A DNA stretch of 64,000 nt, taken from positions 682,001 to 746,000 of the forward strand of contig NZ_CP075076.1 of assembly GCF_023035295.1 (NCBI RefSeq), given 5' to 3'. The DNA comes from Borrelia coriaceae. Its GTDB lineage: Bacteria > Spirochaetota > Spirochaetia > Borreliales > Borreliaceae. The translations under genes and the position numbers were made by a program. Below are positions 36,687 to 48,132 of the stretch, piece by piece (position 1 is the stretch's first letter; each line of letters begins with the position of its first letter). The notes under the pieces were generated by a model. It saw nothing but the letters and a program-made list of their open reading frames with translations. It had not been told where the DNA came from and ran no database searches.

Positions 36687-38264
36687 ATGCAAGAAGATAT
36701 ATTAATTTTAGATAAAGTTACTAAACGGTATGGTGACTTTGTTGCTAATGATAATATTTGTATAAGATTTAAAAAAGGAGAGATACATGCAATTATTGGT
36801 GAAAATGGTGCTGGCAAAACCACTTTAATGAAAACTATTTATGGAATTCACAAGCCCGATAGCGGGCAAATTTTTTTAAGAGGAAGTGAAATAAAATTTA
36901 AATATTCAAGCGAATCTGTTCGCAGTGGTGTTGGAATGGTTTTTCAGCATTTTATGTTAATTTCAAAATTTACGGCTGTGCAAAATATTATTTTGGGGTA
37001 TGAAGATTCAAAATTTGGCTTTATTAATTATAATTGTGCAAAGAAGAAAATAATTAAGCTTTCTGAAAAATATGGTTTAAAAATAGATACTGATATTCCG
37101 ATTGAGAATTTAAGTGTTGGGATGGTGCAAAAGGTAGAAATACTTAAGGTTCTTTATAGAAATGCAGATGTTATTATTTTTGATGAACCTACAGCGGTGC
37201 TTACACCTAATGAGATTGATGAATTCATGAATGTTTTAAAAGCATTGGCTGTAGAGGGACATACTGTGATACTTATTACACATAAAATAAAAGAGATACA
37301 AGCTGTAGCACAAAGGTGTACAATTATGCGCCTTGGCAAAGTGGTTGGAACTTTTAATATTAATGAAACTGATGAAAAGATGCTTACTAAATTGATGATA
37401 GGCAAAGAAACTTCTCTTGATATGTCTAAGAAACATATTGTTGATGGCATAAATGTTCTTGAGGTTAGAGATTTAAAAGTTAGAGATGAGAGGGGTGTTT
37501 TAAAAGTTAAAGATATTAGTTTTAATCTTAGAGAAGGTGAGATTTTTGGAATAGCTGGCATTGAAGGAAGTGGTCAAGAAGAATTAGTAGAAGCAATTCT
37601 TGGAATTAGAGCTATCTTTAGCGGGGATATAATTAAGAGAGTTGATGGCAAATTTGAGTCAATCAAGGGGCTTAGTGTTAAACAAATAATAGATAAAAAA
37701 ATTGGCCATATTCCGTCTGATAGACAAAAACACGGTCTTATTTTGGACTTTAACATTTTTCAAAACATTGGAATTAAAAGTTTTGATGATGTAAGTTATT
37801 TAAAAATGAAGAATAGTGATATGAATGGTGGTAAACTTAACTTTTTAAGTACTGTTAAGAAACAGTTTGTTGATTTTAATTTAACTGTTCTTAAGGAAAT
37901 AAGTGAACAACTTGCAGTATCATTTGATGTTAGACCAAGAGATATTTTAAGCAAAGTTAAGAATCTATCTGGGGGTAATCAGCAAAAGGTCGTTGTTGCA
38001 CGTGAGATTAATTTGAGGCCTGAGGTTCTTTTAGCAGTTCAGCCTACAAGGGGGCTGGATGTGGGTGCTATTGAGAATATTTATAAAAAAATGATAGCGC
38101 AAAGGGATGCGGGCATGACAGTTCTTCTTGTATCTCTTGATATTGATGAACTTATGAGTGTTTGTGATAGGATAGCTGTCATGTATGATGGTGGAATTGT
38201 TGGTGTTTTAGAGAACAATTTTGATGCTGGTGTTATTGGCAAAATGATGATGGGTGTAATTTAA
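36687..38264 (+). CDS. ABC transporter ATPase, two nucleotide-binding domains (nucleoside type)
   Basis: 525 aa from ATG 36687 (MQEDILILDKVTKRYGDF); a TTG at 36663 lacks a better SD. Domain 1 has Walker A GENGAGKTTLMK and signature LSVGMVQKVE; domain 2 has a degenerate Walker A (GIEGSGQEELVE), usual for RbsA/YufO-like proteins, and signature LSGGNQQKVVVARE. Together with two following permeases it forms an importer like the nucleoside (Nup/BmpA) or riboflavin (Rfu) systems. No binding protein is encoded here; BmpA-D lipoproteins are the likely partners (inference). Confidence 0.92.
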   Translation: MQEDILILDKVTKRYGDFVANDNICIRFKKGEIHAIIGENGAGKTTLMKTIYGIHKPDSGQIFLRGSEIKFKYSSESVRSGVGMVFQHFMLISKFTAVQNIILGYEDSKFGFINYNCAKKKIIKLSEKYGLKIDTDIPIENLSVGMVQKVEILKVLYRNADVIIFDEPTAVLTPNEIDEFMNVLKALAVEGHTVILITHKIKEIQAVAQRCTIMRLGKVVGTFNINETDEKMLTKLMIGKETSLDMSKKHIVDGINVLEVRDLKVRDERGVLKVKDISFNLREGEIFGIAGIEGSGQEELVEAILGIRAIFSGDIIKRVDGKFESIKGLSVKQIIDKKIGHIPSDRQKHGLILDFNIFQNIGIKSFDDVSYLKMKNSDMNGGKLNFLSTVKKQFVDFNLTVLKEISEQLAVSFDVRPRDILSKVKNLSGGNQQKVVVAREINLRPEVLLAVQPTRGLDVGAIENIYKKMIAQRDAGMTVLLVSLDIDELMSVCDRIAVMYDGGIVGVLENNFDAGVIGKMMMGVI

Positions 38265-39416
38265 ATGACAATTAATAATTGTAAATGTAAAAAGATAATT
38301 GAGACATTTTTAAATTCGTCAATATTTATTAACTTTTTTGCATTTTTTTTAGGTGTTTTAATTCTTGGTTTAATAGTATTGTTGCTTGGGTATTCTCCTT
38401 TTAAGATGTATTATTTAATGGTAGAAGTTATATTTTCTTCACCTAAGCATTTTGGCTATATTATAAGCTATGCTACTCCATTGATTTTTACGGGCCTTTC
38501 AATTGGCATTGCTTTAAAAGTGGGACTTTTTAATATTGGGGTTGAGAGTCAATTTATGCTTGGTTCAATTGTAGCTTTAATGACTGGAATTTTTTTGGAT
38601 TTTCCACCTTTATTACATGTAATTTGTATTTTTTTGTCTGTTTTTCTAGCATCAGGGATTTTAGGTATTTTAATTGGATATTTAAAAATTAGATTTAATA
38701 TAAATGAAATAATTTCAGGAATAATGTTTAATTGGATTTTATTTCACGTAAATAATCTAATAATAGATTTGCCTGCTATTAAAAAAGATAATAGTGATTT
38801 GTCTAAGGCTATTCGAGAAAGTGCTTTTATTGATTTTTTTGGTTCTTGGAAACTTTCATCTGAGGGACTTGCTTATAGAGCTGAGCATCCATTTATTAAT
38901 GATTTGTTAAAAGCTCCTCTTAATTTTGGGATAGTTATTGGGATTATTATTGCTATTTTGATATGGGTTTTATTGAATAAGACGATGCTTGGGTTTAAAA
39001 TCAGTTCTGTTGGACATAATATTGTTGCTTCCTATCGTGTGGGAATTAATATTAAAAAAATTTTGATGTTTACTATGTTTCTTTCAGGTGCACTTGCGGG
39101 AATTGCAGGTGCCATACAGGTTATGGGTGTTAATAAGGCAATATTTAAGCTTGCTTATATGGAAGGGACAGGTTTTAATGGTGTAGCTGTTGCATTAATA
39201 GGCAATAGTTCTCCAATAGGAATAATATTTTCAAGTATTTTATTCTCAGTTTTGATTTATGGTAGTAGTAGAGTGCAAAGTTTAATGGGACTCTCTTCTG
39301 CAATTGTGTCTTTGATGATAGGGATAGTAGTGATTGTGATTTCCGCCGGTCATTTTTTTAATAGGGTATTTTTGAGAGGTATCAAGAGTGTTAAACACAT
39401 TAATATTCCTGATTAG
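38265..39416 (+). CDS. ABC transporter permease, nucleoside type (YufP-like)
   Basis: 383 aa, about eight to ten membrane helices. Contains LKVGLFNIGVESQFMLGS (residues about 84-101) and SGALAGIAGAIQVMG (about 277-291), which define the BPD_transp_2 family. The ATG follows the ATPase stop directly. Confidence 0.92.
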   Translation: MTINNCKCKKIIETFLNSSIFINFFAFFLGVLILGLIVLLLGYSPFKMYYLMVEVIFSSPKHFGYIISYATPLIFTGLSIGIALKVGLFNIGVESQFMLGSIVALMTGIFLDFPPLLHVICIFLSVFLASGILGILIGYLKIRFNINEIISGIMFNWILFHVNNLIIDLPAIKKDNSDLSKAIRESAFIDFFGSWKLSSEGLAYRAEHPFINDLLKAPLNFGIVIGIIIAILIWVLLNKTMLGFKISSVGHNIVASYRVGINIKKILMFTMFLSGALAGIAGAIQVMGVNKAIFKLAYMEGTGFNGVAVALIGNSSPIGIIFSSILFSVLIYGSSRVQSLMGLSSAIVSLMIGIVVIVISAGHFFNRVFLRGIKSVKHINIPD

Positions 39417-40314
39417 TGAAACGCTTGTAAATTCTCAGATCTTAATTTTAGCTGGTCTTGGGGGACTTATAAGTGAGAGAAGTGGAATTATTAATATTGG
39501 TATTGAAGGTATGATGGCGCTTGGGGCATTTGTTGGAGCTACAGTTGCATATTATTATGGTAGTCCATTATTTGCAATTTTTGTTGGAGGACTCTCAGGA
39601 CTGATTCTATCAGTGCTTCATGCCATTTTTACTGTTTTTCTTAAATCAGATCATATAATAACGGGAATAGCTATTAATTTTTTAGGACCATCTATTGCGA
39701 TGTTGTTTGGAACTTTTATTTTCGGTTCTGCTTCAACTCCTCCAATAAATATTAAGTTGCCCATATTTTTTGATGGAATTTTGGATAAGAAGTCCCTTAT
39801 ATTTCAGATTTTTGGTAAGAGATATTCACTCTATATTGCAATAATATGTGTTGTTCTTTTTCATATTATATTTAAATATACTAAAATTGGACTTAGGATT
39901 AAAGCTAGTGGTGAAGATCCAGAAGTGTTAGAGTCTCTCGGTGTTAATGTGATTATGATTAGGTTTTTTTGTGTTCTTCTAAGTGGTTTATTTGCAGGAA
40001 TTGCTGGGGCAGTGCTCTCTACTGTAATTGCTTCAAGTTATATGCAAGGAATTGTTGGTGGTCAAGGTTTTATTGCCATCGTTATGGTAATTTTTGGAAA
40101 TTGGCAACCTTTTGGGATTTTGATGGGTAGCGTTTTATTTTCCTTTATAAGAACTTTAGTTGTGACGATGTCTCAAGTTTCTTTTTTGTCTTTCATAATT
40201 CCTCTTAAGGTATTAATAATTTTGCCTTATGTTGTTGTGATTGTAAGCCTTATGTTTTTTGCAAAAAAGAATTATGCTCCTAGAGCTTTAGGTTTACCTT
40301 ATAAAAAAGATTGA
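39388..40314 (+). CDS. ABC transporter permease, nucleoside type (YufQ-like)
   Basis: 308 aa, GTG start inside the end of the previous gene (29-base overlap), so coupled. Contains SERSGIINIGIEGMMALGAF (residues about 29-48) and GLFAGIAGAVLSTV (about 199-212), typical of the second permease of this transporter type. Last of three genes. Confidence 0.92.
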   Translation: MLNTLIFLISETLVNSQILILAGLGGLISERSGIINIGIEGMMALGAFVGATVAYYYGSPLFAIFVGGLSGLILSVLHAIFTVFLKSDHIITGIAINFLGPSIAMLFGTFIFGSASTPPINIKLPIFFDGILDKKSLIFQIFGKRYSLYIAIICVVLFHIIFKYTKIGLRIKASGEDPEVLESLGVNVIMIRFFCVLLSGLFAGIAGAVLSTVIASSYMQGIVGGQGFIAIVMVIFGNWQPFGILMGSVLFSFIRTLVVTMSQVSFLSFIIPLKVLIILPYVVVIVSLMFFAKKNYAPRALGLPYKKD

Positions 40315-40466
40315 TTTTTATGTTTATTTCTTTTAAGATACAGGTGGAATTCTTTAGGGTTTATTTGGGAATTATATTTTTTGATATACAGTTGTAAGAG
40401 ATATCTTATTTAATTCTTATGTTTTTTAAATTAATTAGGTGGGTGATTAATTGACGAGGTATTTTT

Positions 40467-42704
40467 ATGTTGAAAATTAAGCACAGGTTTGTTGGGTTTT
40501 TATTCTTATATTTGTTGATAACTATATTGTTTTTTTCTTTGATTTTTAAATTTATTTTGGGTAGTTATTTAGAAAATTACTATAAACAACTTACAAGATC
40601 TCAAGTAAGGCGAGCTGCTTTTGCTATACAGAGTTTATTAGATACATTTTATATTGTAATTGATGGTGCAAGTACTAATTTAGCCCTTGAGACTATGGAT
40701 GAATATTCGATTATTAAAAAGTCCGGACATATTTTTTCAGAGTTAGAATTGGAAAGATTTAGAGAGAATTCTAAAGTTATTCTTGATACGGTGAAAAAAA
40801 ATAAAAAGTATCGAAATCGGGTATATGAGATATTGTGGAATTTAAAGCTTGATACTTTTTATGAAGAATTTGCGTTTTTTGATTTTGACGGTAAAGTAAT
40901 TGTGACGACAAGACATGCTAATAATATAGATTTTGGTCATTCTGAGTCAAATACTGGATATTTTAAAGATTCTGTAGAAGGGTATAAAGAGAAAGGGTTA
41001 GATTTTGTTGGGTGGTATCCTAATCTGACTGAAGGGATAGCAGGAGAAGTTGCTGTTAGATCTCTATATAAGGATAAAAAAGCTTCTGCCATAGTCCTTC
41101 CTGTATATTCAGCAGAAGATAAAGTATTCCTTGGTTATTTGGTAGGTTATTTACTTGATGATGTTATAAGAGATAAATTAGATAGAACTAGATTTGGTTT
41201 TTATGATAGAGGGAATTTATTGTATTTAGATCCATATAATAATCTTGTTAATCCTTTAGAGGAGTATGGTGAAACTTCTAAAGTTAGTGCTGGATTTATT
41301 GGGCTTTTAAACGATGCATTGTCTAAGCCTCCTAAAAAGCCTACTGTGTTAACTGAGGTTCCAGTTTATCAAATTGAGAGAGCGTATTTCCCAGAGCTGA
41401 AATTATATAATTATTATGCTGTGTTGCCTATTAAAAGTGAGCTTGGGGATAATAGTGGTCTTCTTGCAGCTAGAATTCCTTATGAAGATATTTATGGGGT
41501 TATTAATAGTTTAGCTTTTAAATTTGTGGTATGTTCTATTTTAGGTATTATTATATTGGTTGTTATTCTTGCAATGAGGATAGAGATTGTTATTAGCTCT
41601 AGATTGAATGTGGTTAGAAATTTAGTAAAAGAAATAGTTCAAGGAAATTTAGATAAAGATTATGCTATTGGTAATGACAAATATTCTGATGAATTGAGTT
41701 CATTGAGCTTACAAATTATTAAAATGAGAGATGCTATTGCGGATGCTATTACAAGTGTTTTGCAAAATATTAGTTATGTTAATAAGGCAAGTGTTGAGGT
41801 TGCTAATTCAAGTCAAAGTTTAAGTTCTAGCGCATTGCAACAAGCGTCAACACTTGAAGAAATGTTAGCTAATATTGAACAGATATCATCTGGGGTTAAT
41901 ATGAGTGCGAATAATTCCCGAGAAACAGAACAAATTGCCTTGATTACTGATGAGAATGCTCACATAGGAGGTACGGCTGTTGAGGAATCTGTTGTGGCTA
42001 TGCATGCAATTGTTGAGAAAGTTAGTGTTATTGAAGAGATAGCTAGAAAGACTAATTTGCTTGCTTTAAATGCAGCTATTGAAGCTGCAAGGGCTGGAGA
42101 AGAAGGAAAGGGATTTGCTGTTGTAGCAAGTGAAATTAGAAAGCTTGCTGATCTTAGCAAGGAGTCTGCTCTTGAAATTGGTGAATTGGTCGAAGAAAAT
42201 TCTAGATTGGCAACAGAAGCTGGATTAATATTTAAGGACATGTTGCCTGATATAGAAAAGACCACAACACTTGTAAAGAAAATTTCTGAGGGAAGTTACA
42301 AACAAAATGATCAAATCGCACAGTTTAAAGTTGCTCTTGATCAGGTTGGGGAAGTTGTTCAAGCTTCAGCATCAAGCAGTGAAGAGCTCTCAAGTATGGC
42401 TGATAGAATGCTTGAGAAGGCTAAAGAGCTTAGACAAGTGATATCTTTTTTCAAAGTTAAAAATATTGGAAATGATGATTTTAATCAATTTAATGCTGGT
42501 GATGATCTTTTTGGGAATGAAAATACTACTTCTTTAGATGTAGAGGGTAATGCATTGTTAGGAGATGGGCAAAGTAATATACATGTTAATTCAGTTAATT
42601 CAAATGTAAGTTATAACTCTATTAATAAGAGGGTCGATCCTAAGAAAGCTATTGATGTTGTTGATAAAGATATAGAGTTTGATGAAGATTTTTCAGATTT
42701 TTAG
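40467..42704 (+). CDS. mcp4: Methyl-accepting chemotaxis protein (Mcp4-like)
   Basis: 745 aa chemoreceptor. Helix 1 (about 8-31), a large periplasmic Cache-like domain (about 35-340) with [14 protein letters not shown], helix 2 (about 348-370), HAMP, then the cytoplasmic signalling hairpin whose tip is [20 protein letters not shown] (about 528-547). The C-terminal tail (about 665-745) is acidic and Asn/Asp-rich, with no CheR-binding NWxxF pentapeptide. Adjacent paralogue follows 29 bases later. Confidence 0.94.
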   Translation: MLKIKHRFVGFLFLYLLITILFFSLIFKFILGSYLENYYKQLTRSQVRRAAFAIQSLLDTFYIVIDGASTNLALETMDEYSIIKKSGHIFSELELERFRENSKVILDTVKKNKKYRNRVYEILWNLKLDTFYEEFAFFDFDGKVIVTTRHANNIDFGHSESNTGYFKDSVEGYKEKGLDFVGWYPNLTEGIAGEVAVRSLYKDKKASAIVLPVYSAEDKVFLGYLVGYLLDDVIRDKLDRTRFGFYDRGNLLYLDPYNNLVNPLEEYGETSKVSAGFIGLLNDALSKPPKKPTVLTEVPVYQIERAYFPELKLYNYYAVLPIKSELGDNSGLLAARIPYEDIYGVINSLAFKFVVCSILGIIILVVILAMRIEIVISSRLNVVRNLVKEIVQGNLDKDYAIGNDKYSDELSSLSLQIIKMRDAIADAITSVLQNISYVNKASVEVANSSQSLSSSALQQASTLEEMLANIEQISSGVNMSANNSRETEQIALITDENAHIGGTAVEESVVAMHAIVEKVSVIEEIARKTNLLALNAAIEAARAGEEGKGFAVVASEIRKLADLSKESALEIGELVEENSRLATEAGLIFKDMLPDIEKTTTLVKKISEGSYKQNDQIAQFKVALDQVGEVVQASASSSEELSSMADRMLEKAKELRQVISFFKVKNIGNDDFNQFNAGDDLFGNENTTSLDVEGNALLGDGQSNIHVNSVNSNVSYNSINKRVDPKKAIDVVDKDIEFDEDFSDF

Positions 42705-42733
42705 AATTTATTTTTGTAAGAGGTGATTAGCGT

Positions 42734-44641
42734 ATGAGACTGAAGCTTAAGGTTAGGATATTACTTCTTGTTAGTATTCTTATATCAATCTTTATTTCTG
42801 TGTTGTTTTTTGTGTTTGGGATGGCAATTAGCTCTAATTTAGTATCTGAACAGTTAGATCTTATGCAAAATCTTATTAAAAATGTTACAAGTTCTTTAAA
42901 CATTTATCTTTCTTCAATGGAAGAAAGGGTAAAAATTAATTCCATGTATTTAGATTCTTCAGAGAGATTTGAATCCATTGCTAACAGTAAGCCTAAGAGA
43001 ATAGAAGCTATCTTAGATCAAATTGAGATTTTGGTTAAAACAGGCAGAGGTAATAATTTGATGATAACTAATAAGAAAGGTGAAATAGTATTTACTACTG
43101 CTGTTAAAGATAATAGTGATTATGGTATTTCTGTAGCAAATAAAGAATATTTTCTTAATTTAATGAGAACTAGTTCTATTTATAACTCTTCTGTTCTTTT
43201 AGCAGATTCTGGATCTGTTGAAGAGGTCTTAATGAAAGATGTTTCTAAGATTAGGAATAAAGCAGGTCAAATTCCTTATTTATTAATGGGAATGCCTTTA
43301 AGAGATCATGATACTAATGATGTTTTTGGATATTTTATGATATTTTATGCTGTCGATTATCTTTATAATTCATTTAAGGATATTAGTTTTGGAGCGTTAG
43401 ATACTGGTAGGGCTATAGTATTTGACGAAAAGGGTTCATTTCTTATCCATCATACTTGGTTTCCTGGTGATAATTTAGTTAATGTTAGACCTTATTATAC
43501 TAATGTAGTTAAGAATTCCGTTGAAGATTTAATTCAGAAAAATAAAGAACTTAGCTTTAGACGTTATTTTGATGCTAATGGACAAGAATTTGTTTCTCTT
43601 GCTCAGAAGGTAAAATGTAAGTTGTCTAATTTGTCGTTTATAGTATATCTTAGAGCTAATGCTAATGACTTTCATTATATGACTAGACTTACTACTTTAA
43701 TTTTAGTAATAAGTTTTTTTGTGACTTTGGTGATTCTTGGTTTAGTGACTATGTATCTTGTAGGTAAACTTAGTTCTGTTATAAATGGAATTTTAAGTTA
43801 TTCTGAAAGACTTGCTTCTGGTGATTTTACTGTTTCAAATTATTCTTTAGATTGGGAAACCTTAGAGCTTTATGGTTTACATGAAAATTTGGAGCTTTTA
43901 AGGTCTAATTTTTCATCTGTTGCCAGAGGGATTATTGAAAATCTTGATTATCTTTATGAGAATGCAATTCATATAGCAAATGCTAGTCAAAATTTAAGTT
44001 CTGGAGCAGTTGAACAAGCATCTACATTAGAAGAGATGACAGCAAACATTGAACAAATATCTCAAGGGGTTACTGAGAATACTGATAATGCTTCTACTAC
44101 TGAGAGTATTGCTGTTAATACTAATGAAAAAACTAAAGAGGGACATCAGTCTGTTGCTAAAGCTATCGAGGCTATGGAGGTTATTACAGATAAAATAGGA
44201 ATTATTGATGAGATAACAAGGCAAACTAATTTGCTTGCTTTAAATGCTTCTATTGAAGCTGCTAGAGTAGGGGATAAGGGTAAAGGATTTGAAGTTGTTG
44301 CTGCTGAGGTTAGAAAGCTTGCTGATCAAAGCAAGGAGTCTGCTAGGGAAATTATTGATATTGCACATAAAAGTTTTACTGTTGCAAGTAAAGCAGGTAA
44401 TAGTTTTGAGCAAATTGTTCCTGGAATGGAGAAAACAGCTGGGCTTGTTAAAAATATTACCCGTGAGAGTTATAATCAGAGTAATCAAATTGGACAATTT
44501 AAGAATGCAATAGAACAAGTTAGTCAGTTAGTTCAAACAACAGCATCCAGTAGTGAGGAGCTCTCAGCAATGTCTGAGAGAATGTTGGAGAGTGTTAAAC
44601 ATTTAAAGGAATCAGTAGATTACTTTAAGATTGATAAATAA
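42734..44641 (+). CDS. mcp5: Methyl-accepting chemotaxis protein (Mcp5-like)
   Basis: 635 aa, paralogue of the preceding receptor. Two helices (about 8-32 and 315-340) flank a periplasmic Cache-like sensor containing [22 protein letters not shown] region about 340-395 and tip [20 protein letters not shown] (about 495-514). Lacks the acidic tail of its neighbour. SD AAGAGGTG. Ends at a strong hairpin. Confidence 0.94.
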   Translation: MRLKLKVRILLLVSILISIFISVLFFVFGMAISSNLVSEQLDLMQNLIKNVTSSLNIYLSSMEERVKINSMYLDSSERFESIANSKPKRIEAILDQIEILVKTGRGNNLMITNKKGEIVFTTAVKDNSDYGISVANKEYFLNLMRTSSIYNSSVLLADSGSVEEVLMKDVSKIRNKAGQIPYLLMGMPLRDHDTNDVFGYFMIFYAVDYLYNSFKDISFGALDTGRAIVFDEKGSFLIHHTWFPGDNLVNVRPYYTNVVKNSVEDLIQKNKELSFRRYFDANGQEFVSLAQKVKCKLSNLSFIVYLRANANDFHYMTRLTTLILVISFFVTLVILGLVTMYLVGKLSSVINGILSYSERLASGDFTVSNYSLDWETLELYGLHENLELLRSNFSSVARGIIENLDYLYENAIHIANASQNLSSGAVEQASTLEEMTANIEQISQGVTENTDNASTTESIAVNTNEKTKEGHQSVAKAIEAMEVITDKIGIIDEITRQTNLLALNASIEAARVGDKGKGFEVVAAEVRKLADQSKESAREIIDIAHKSFTVASKAGNSFEQIVPGMEKTAGLVKNITRESYNQSNQIGQFKNAIEQVSQLVQTTASSSEELSAMSERMLESVKHLKESVDYFKIDK

Positions 44642-44675
44642 TTTATAGGGATATTAAAATTATTCCCTATAAATT
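44640..44675. terminator. Hairpin between convergent mcp5 and mnmA
   Basis: AATTTATAGGGA (44640-44651) pairs perfectly with TCCCTATAAATT (44664-44675); loop 12 bases. The following T-tract is weak (GATTTT), but position suits a terminator for mcp5. Confidence 0.65.
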
Positions 44676-44697
44676 GTGATTTTAGTAATTTATCTTG

Positions 44698-45762
44698 TTA
44701 TATTAGTGTTTTAAGGATTTTAGCTCCTCCTAGGCATTCGTCTTCTTGATAAAATATGCAAAATTGTCCTGGTGAGATTCCATAATCTTCTTCTTCTAGA
44801 TCAACTTTTATGATATCGTTGTTTAACATTTCTATTTTGCATTTTATTTTTTTCTCTCCATGTCTTATTTTGGCACTTAAGTCGTGATTATTTAATGGTT
44901 TGTTTATCCAGTTTGTTTGATGCACTAAAAATTGTTTCTTCCCTTGTTTTAAATAATTTGTGCTGTTTGAGACATAAATGACATTATTTTGAATATCTTT
45001 TTCTATAACAAACCACGGGCCATGGCTGAGTTTGATACCTTTTCTTTGTCCAATTGTAAAAAACCAATATCCATTATGTGTTCCAAGTATTTTACCCGTT
45101 TCTTGTTCAATTATATTACCTTTAAGTTCTCCTAAGTGGTATTTTATAAATTCATCATATTTAATTTTTCCAAGAAAACAAATCCCCTGACTGTCTTTTC
45201 TATTTTTATTAGGTAGATCTATTTTATGTGCTATTTGTCTTATTGCAGTTTTTAATAGGTCGCCTAATGGAAAATGCAATTTTGATATTTGTTCTCTAGA
45301 GAGATGGGATAAGAAATAACTTTGATCTTTTATCTTATCTTTGGCTTGTTTAAGTCTGTGATAGTTATTTATGTTTTCTATTTTGGCATAGTGTCCTGTG
45401 ACAATTAAATCATAATTTTCGTTGATTTTGTCGAAGAATGCTCCAAATTTTATTCTTTGATTGCAAAATATATCTGGACTTGGAGTATTTCCGATTTTTA
45501 ATTCTTCAATAGCATAGGTTACTACTCTGTCATAATATTCGTCTTGTAAGCTGATGATTTCATATGGTATATTGAATTTTTTACATACAGTCTCAACATA
45601 ATTAATATCTTCTTTCCAAGGACAATCCCCGATGTAGGAAAGTTCATCTTCAAGCCAAATTTTTAGATAATAACATTTTATGTTTTTATATCCCTTTTGT
45701 ATCATTGTGTAAAGGGCTACAGAGCTGTCTACTCCACCAGATAGAAGTACTGCTATTTTCAT
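44698..45762 (-). CDS. mnmA: tRNA-specific 2-thiouridylase MnmA (TrmU)
   Basis: Puts sulfur on U34 of tRNA-Lys, -Glu and -Gln. 354 aa from ATG 45762 ([15 protein letters not shown]), which has AAGGAG nine bases upstream; an ATG at 45789 is not well placed. PP-loop SGGVDSS (8-14), catalytic cysteines in [12 protein letters not shown] (about 96) and SQGICFLGK (about 195). ATP-dependent adenylation of the tRNA. Confidence 0.95.
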   Translation of the reverse strand: MKIAVLLSGGVDSSVALYTMIQKGYKNIKCYYLKIWLEDELSYIGDCPWKEDINYVETVCKKFNIPYEIISLQDEYYDRVVTYAIEELKIGNTPSPDIFCNQRIKFGAFFDKINENYDLIVTGHYAKIENINNYHRLKQAKDKIKDQSYFLSHLSREQISKLHFPLGDLLKTAIRQIAHKIDLPNKNRKDSQGICFLGKIKYDEFIKYHLGELKGNIIEQETGKILGTHNGYWFFTIGQRKGIKLSHGPWFVIEKDIQNNVIYVSNSTNYLKQGKKQFLVHQTNWINKPLNNHDLSAKIRHGEKKIKCKIEMLNNDIIKVDLEEEDYGISPGQFCIFYQEDECLGGAKILKTLI

Positions 45763-45790
45763 TATTTGTTTCTCCTTTCGTTCTATCATA

Positions 45791-45820
45791 TTGAATTTTG
45801 GTGTTTTTATGATCTATATT
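45791..45820 (+). promoter_or_regulatory. Promoter of the mevalonate operon
   Basis: TTGAAT (45791-45796), 18-base spacer, TATATT (45815-45820). It lies in the 98-base divergent gap between mnmA and mvaS. Confidence 0.55.
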
Positions 45821-45860
45821 ATAATAATTGGTAATTATTTTTTTAATTGGGGGAAATTTG

Positions 45861-47084
45861 GTGAAAGTAGGTATTAGTGATATTAGAGTTTTTTTGCCTT
45901 TAAATTGTCTAAGTTTACAGGTGCTGTTGGACAATCCTTTATATAATTCTGATGAACTTTTTTTTAAGAAATTTACTAGAGCAATTGATGCAACTCTTCA
46001 AAAAGCGTTTAGGTTTACAAGGCCTAATGAAGATAGTGTTACAATGGCTAGTTCTGCTGTTAAACTTATTTTTGATAATAATAATCTTGAGCTCTCTAAG
46101 ATGAGAGTATTTTTAGGTGGAACTGAGACAGGGGTGGATTATTCAAAGTCGATTTCTTCTTATGTCTATGGGGCTTTGAAATTGGCTGGCATTGATTTGA
46201 CAAATAATTTTTTAACTTTTCAAGTGCAACATGCGTGTGCAGGTTCTGCACTTTCTTTGCACAGTACTGCAAGTATTTTAAGTCATTCAGATAAATCTGA
46301 ATATGGCATAGTATTTTCTAGTGATATTGCACATTATAGTAACCTTACTACAGCAGAGATTACTCAAGGGGCTGGAGCAACAGCAGTGCTTATTGAACAG
46401 GATCCAAAGGTTTTGTCTATTAATTTGTCTGAATTTGGGGTTTATACTGATGATGTTGATGATTTCTTTAGGCCATTTGGAAGTCTTGAGGCTAAGGTAA
46501 AGGGGCGTTATTCTATTGAATGTTATAATAAGGCAAATGAAGAGGCTTTAGCAAATTTTGCATATAAAAAGAATATGAGTATTAAGGATTTATTTTCTAA
46601 ATATAGATTTATTTTGCATGTACCTTTTGCACAAATGCCTATAGATTCAATGCATTATGTTTTAAAGAAATATTATAGTGAGGATGAATCTGAGCGAAAT
46701 GCTTATTTAGAATCAATAGATTTTTATGATTCTATTGAGGCTTCTAAGGAAGTGGGAAATTTATATACAGGATCAATATTTTTATCTTTAATGTCTTATT
46801 TAAAGAGAGTATTTGCCAAAAAGGATATTACTGGTGAGAAAATACTTTTTTGTTCTTATGGATCTGGTAATATTATGGTTATTTATGAGCTTACAGTTGA
46901 AGATAATGCTCATTGTGTTGTTAAGACTTGGGATATTGATAGGATACTTTCAGTAAGGCATGATGCAAATTTTGATGAGTATAGAGATTTTTTTGAAAAT
47001 AAGATAATTCCAGGTGAATCTTTTGGCTTTTATTTAAAAGAAATTAGAGAGGATGGATACCGGGTTTATGGGTATCGAGCCTAA
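45861..47084 (+). CDS. mvaS: Hydroxymethylglutaryl-CoA synthase
   Basis: Joins acetyl-CoA and acetoacetyl-CoA to HMG-CoA, the entry to the mevalonate pathway. 407 aa from GTG 45861, with GGGGGA six bases upstream. Catalytic Cys in [14 protein letters not shown] (residues about 107-120), Glu in [11 protein letters not shown] (about 54-64), and [11 protein letters not shown] towards the end. Thiolase fold. First of six linked genes. Confidence 0.95.
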   Translation: MKVGISDIRVFLPLNCLSLQVLLDNPLYNSDELFFKKFTRAIDATLQKAFRFTRPNEDSVTMASSAVKLIFDNNNLELSKMRVFLGGTETGVDYSKSISSYVYGALKLAGIDLTNNFLTFQVQHACAGSALSLHSTASILSHSDKSEYGIVFSSDIAHYSNLTTAEITQGAGATAVLIEQDPKVLSINLSEFGVYTDDVDDFFRPFGSLEAKVKGRYSIECYNKANEEALANFAYKKNMSIKDLFSKYRFILHVPFAQMPIDSMHYVLKKYYSEDESERNAYLESIDFYDSIEASKEVGNLYTGSIFLSLMSYLKRVFAKKDITGEKILFCSYGSGNIMVIYELTVEDNAHCVVKTWDIDRILSVRHDANFDEYRDFFENKIIPGESFGFYLKEIREDGYRVYGYRA

Positions 47085-48132
47085 TATATTAAATAATAAG
47101 AAACGACAAATTGAAATTTGTTTAAATAAAGGGGATGTGAGTAAGAGTGATAATCTTTTAAATTTTGTTAATTTAAAGCATGATGCACTTAGTGAGCTTA
47201 ATTTTTGTGATATAGATACTAAAGATAGCATATTTGGTTATGATATTGCTATGCCTATTTTTATCTCATCGATGACAGGTGGTGTTAAAGAGGGAAATAA
47301 ACTAAATAAGTCTCTTGCCAAGATTGCAAATGATTTAAGAATTCCAATGAGTCTTGGATCCTTTAAGCTTGTATTTAAGTATCCTGAATGTATTAAAGAT
47401 TTTTCTTTAAGAAATTATGCACATAATATTCCTTTATTTTCCAATATTGGTGCTGTTCAGTTAAGAGAATTTGGTATTTTTGAAATAATTGAAATGAATA
47501 AGATGCTTGAAGTTGATGCCGTAATTGTACATTTAAATTCGGGTCAAGAATTAATGAATTCAAGTGGTGAGAGAGACTTTAAAGGAATTAAGGACTCAAT
47601 TGCTAGACTTTGTTCTGTTTCTGGTATTCCAGTTATTGTTAAGGAAACGGGTTTTGGAATTGCTCCCGATTCTGTAATGAGCTTATTAGAGCTTGGTGTT
47701 TCTTATGTTGATCTTGCTGGTAGTGGTGGCACTAACTGGATTTTGGTTGAGGGAATTAAAGAAGAAAACTTGGATGTTGCATCTTGTTTTGCTAATTGGG
47801 GCATATCTTCAGTGTTGACATTACTTAGTATTAAAGATTCTTTGAAAAATAAAGTTTTTGCATCAGGGGGATATGAGACTGGGATGGATATTGCTAAAGG
47901 CATTGCTCTTGGAGCTAAGTTGGTAGGTCTTGCAGCAGTCATTCTTAGGGTTTTCTATTCAGGGGGTGAAGATGCTATATATAAGCTTTTAAAAGATTAT
48001 GAATATGTTTTAAAGATGTCGATGTTATTGACTAATAGTAAAGATTTGGCACAGTTTAGGTTAAATAAATATTTTTTAAGTTATCCTTTACTGTTTAATG
48101 TTAAGAGCTTTAAAGATTGTTATGAAACTTAG
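47053..48132 (+). CDS. fni: Isopentenyl-diphosphate isomerase, type 2
   Basis: FMN/NADPH-dependent isomerase of IPP and DMAPP, 359 aa from ATG 47053; an ATG at 47068 is equally likely since neither has a good SD. TIM barrel with KRQIEICLN (N-terminal motif), ISSMTGG (FMN), [17 protein letters not shown] (catalytic Gln/Glu, about 157-173), [16 protein letters not shown] and [19 protein letters not shown]. Overlaps mvaS by 32 bases. Confidence 0.94.
   Translation: MDTGFMGIEPNILNNKKRQIEICLNKGDVSKSDNLLNFVNLKHDALSELNFCDIDTKDSIFGYDIAMPIFISSMTGGVKEGNKLNKSLAKIANDLRIPMSLGSFKLVFKYPECIKDFSLRNYAHNIPLFSNIGAVQLREFGIFEIIEMNKMLEVDAVIVHLNSGQELMNSSGERDFKGIKDSIARLCSVSGIPVIVKETGFGIAPDSVMSLLELGVSYVDLAGSGGTNWILVEGIKEENLDVASCFANWGISSVLTLLSIKDSLKNKVFASGGYETGMDIAKGIALGAKLVGLAAVILRVFYSGGEDAIYKLLKDYEYVLKMSMLLTNSKDLAQFRLNKYFLSYPLLFNVKSFKDCYET

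Noticed and set aside
40467..44641. Recent duplication of the two chemoreceptor genes
   Set aside because: They are paralogues, but the periplasmic domains and tails differ strongly; an old pair, not a recent event.
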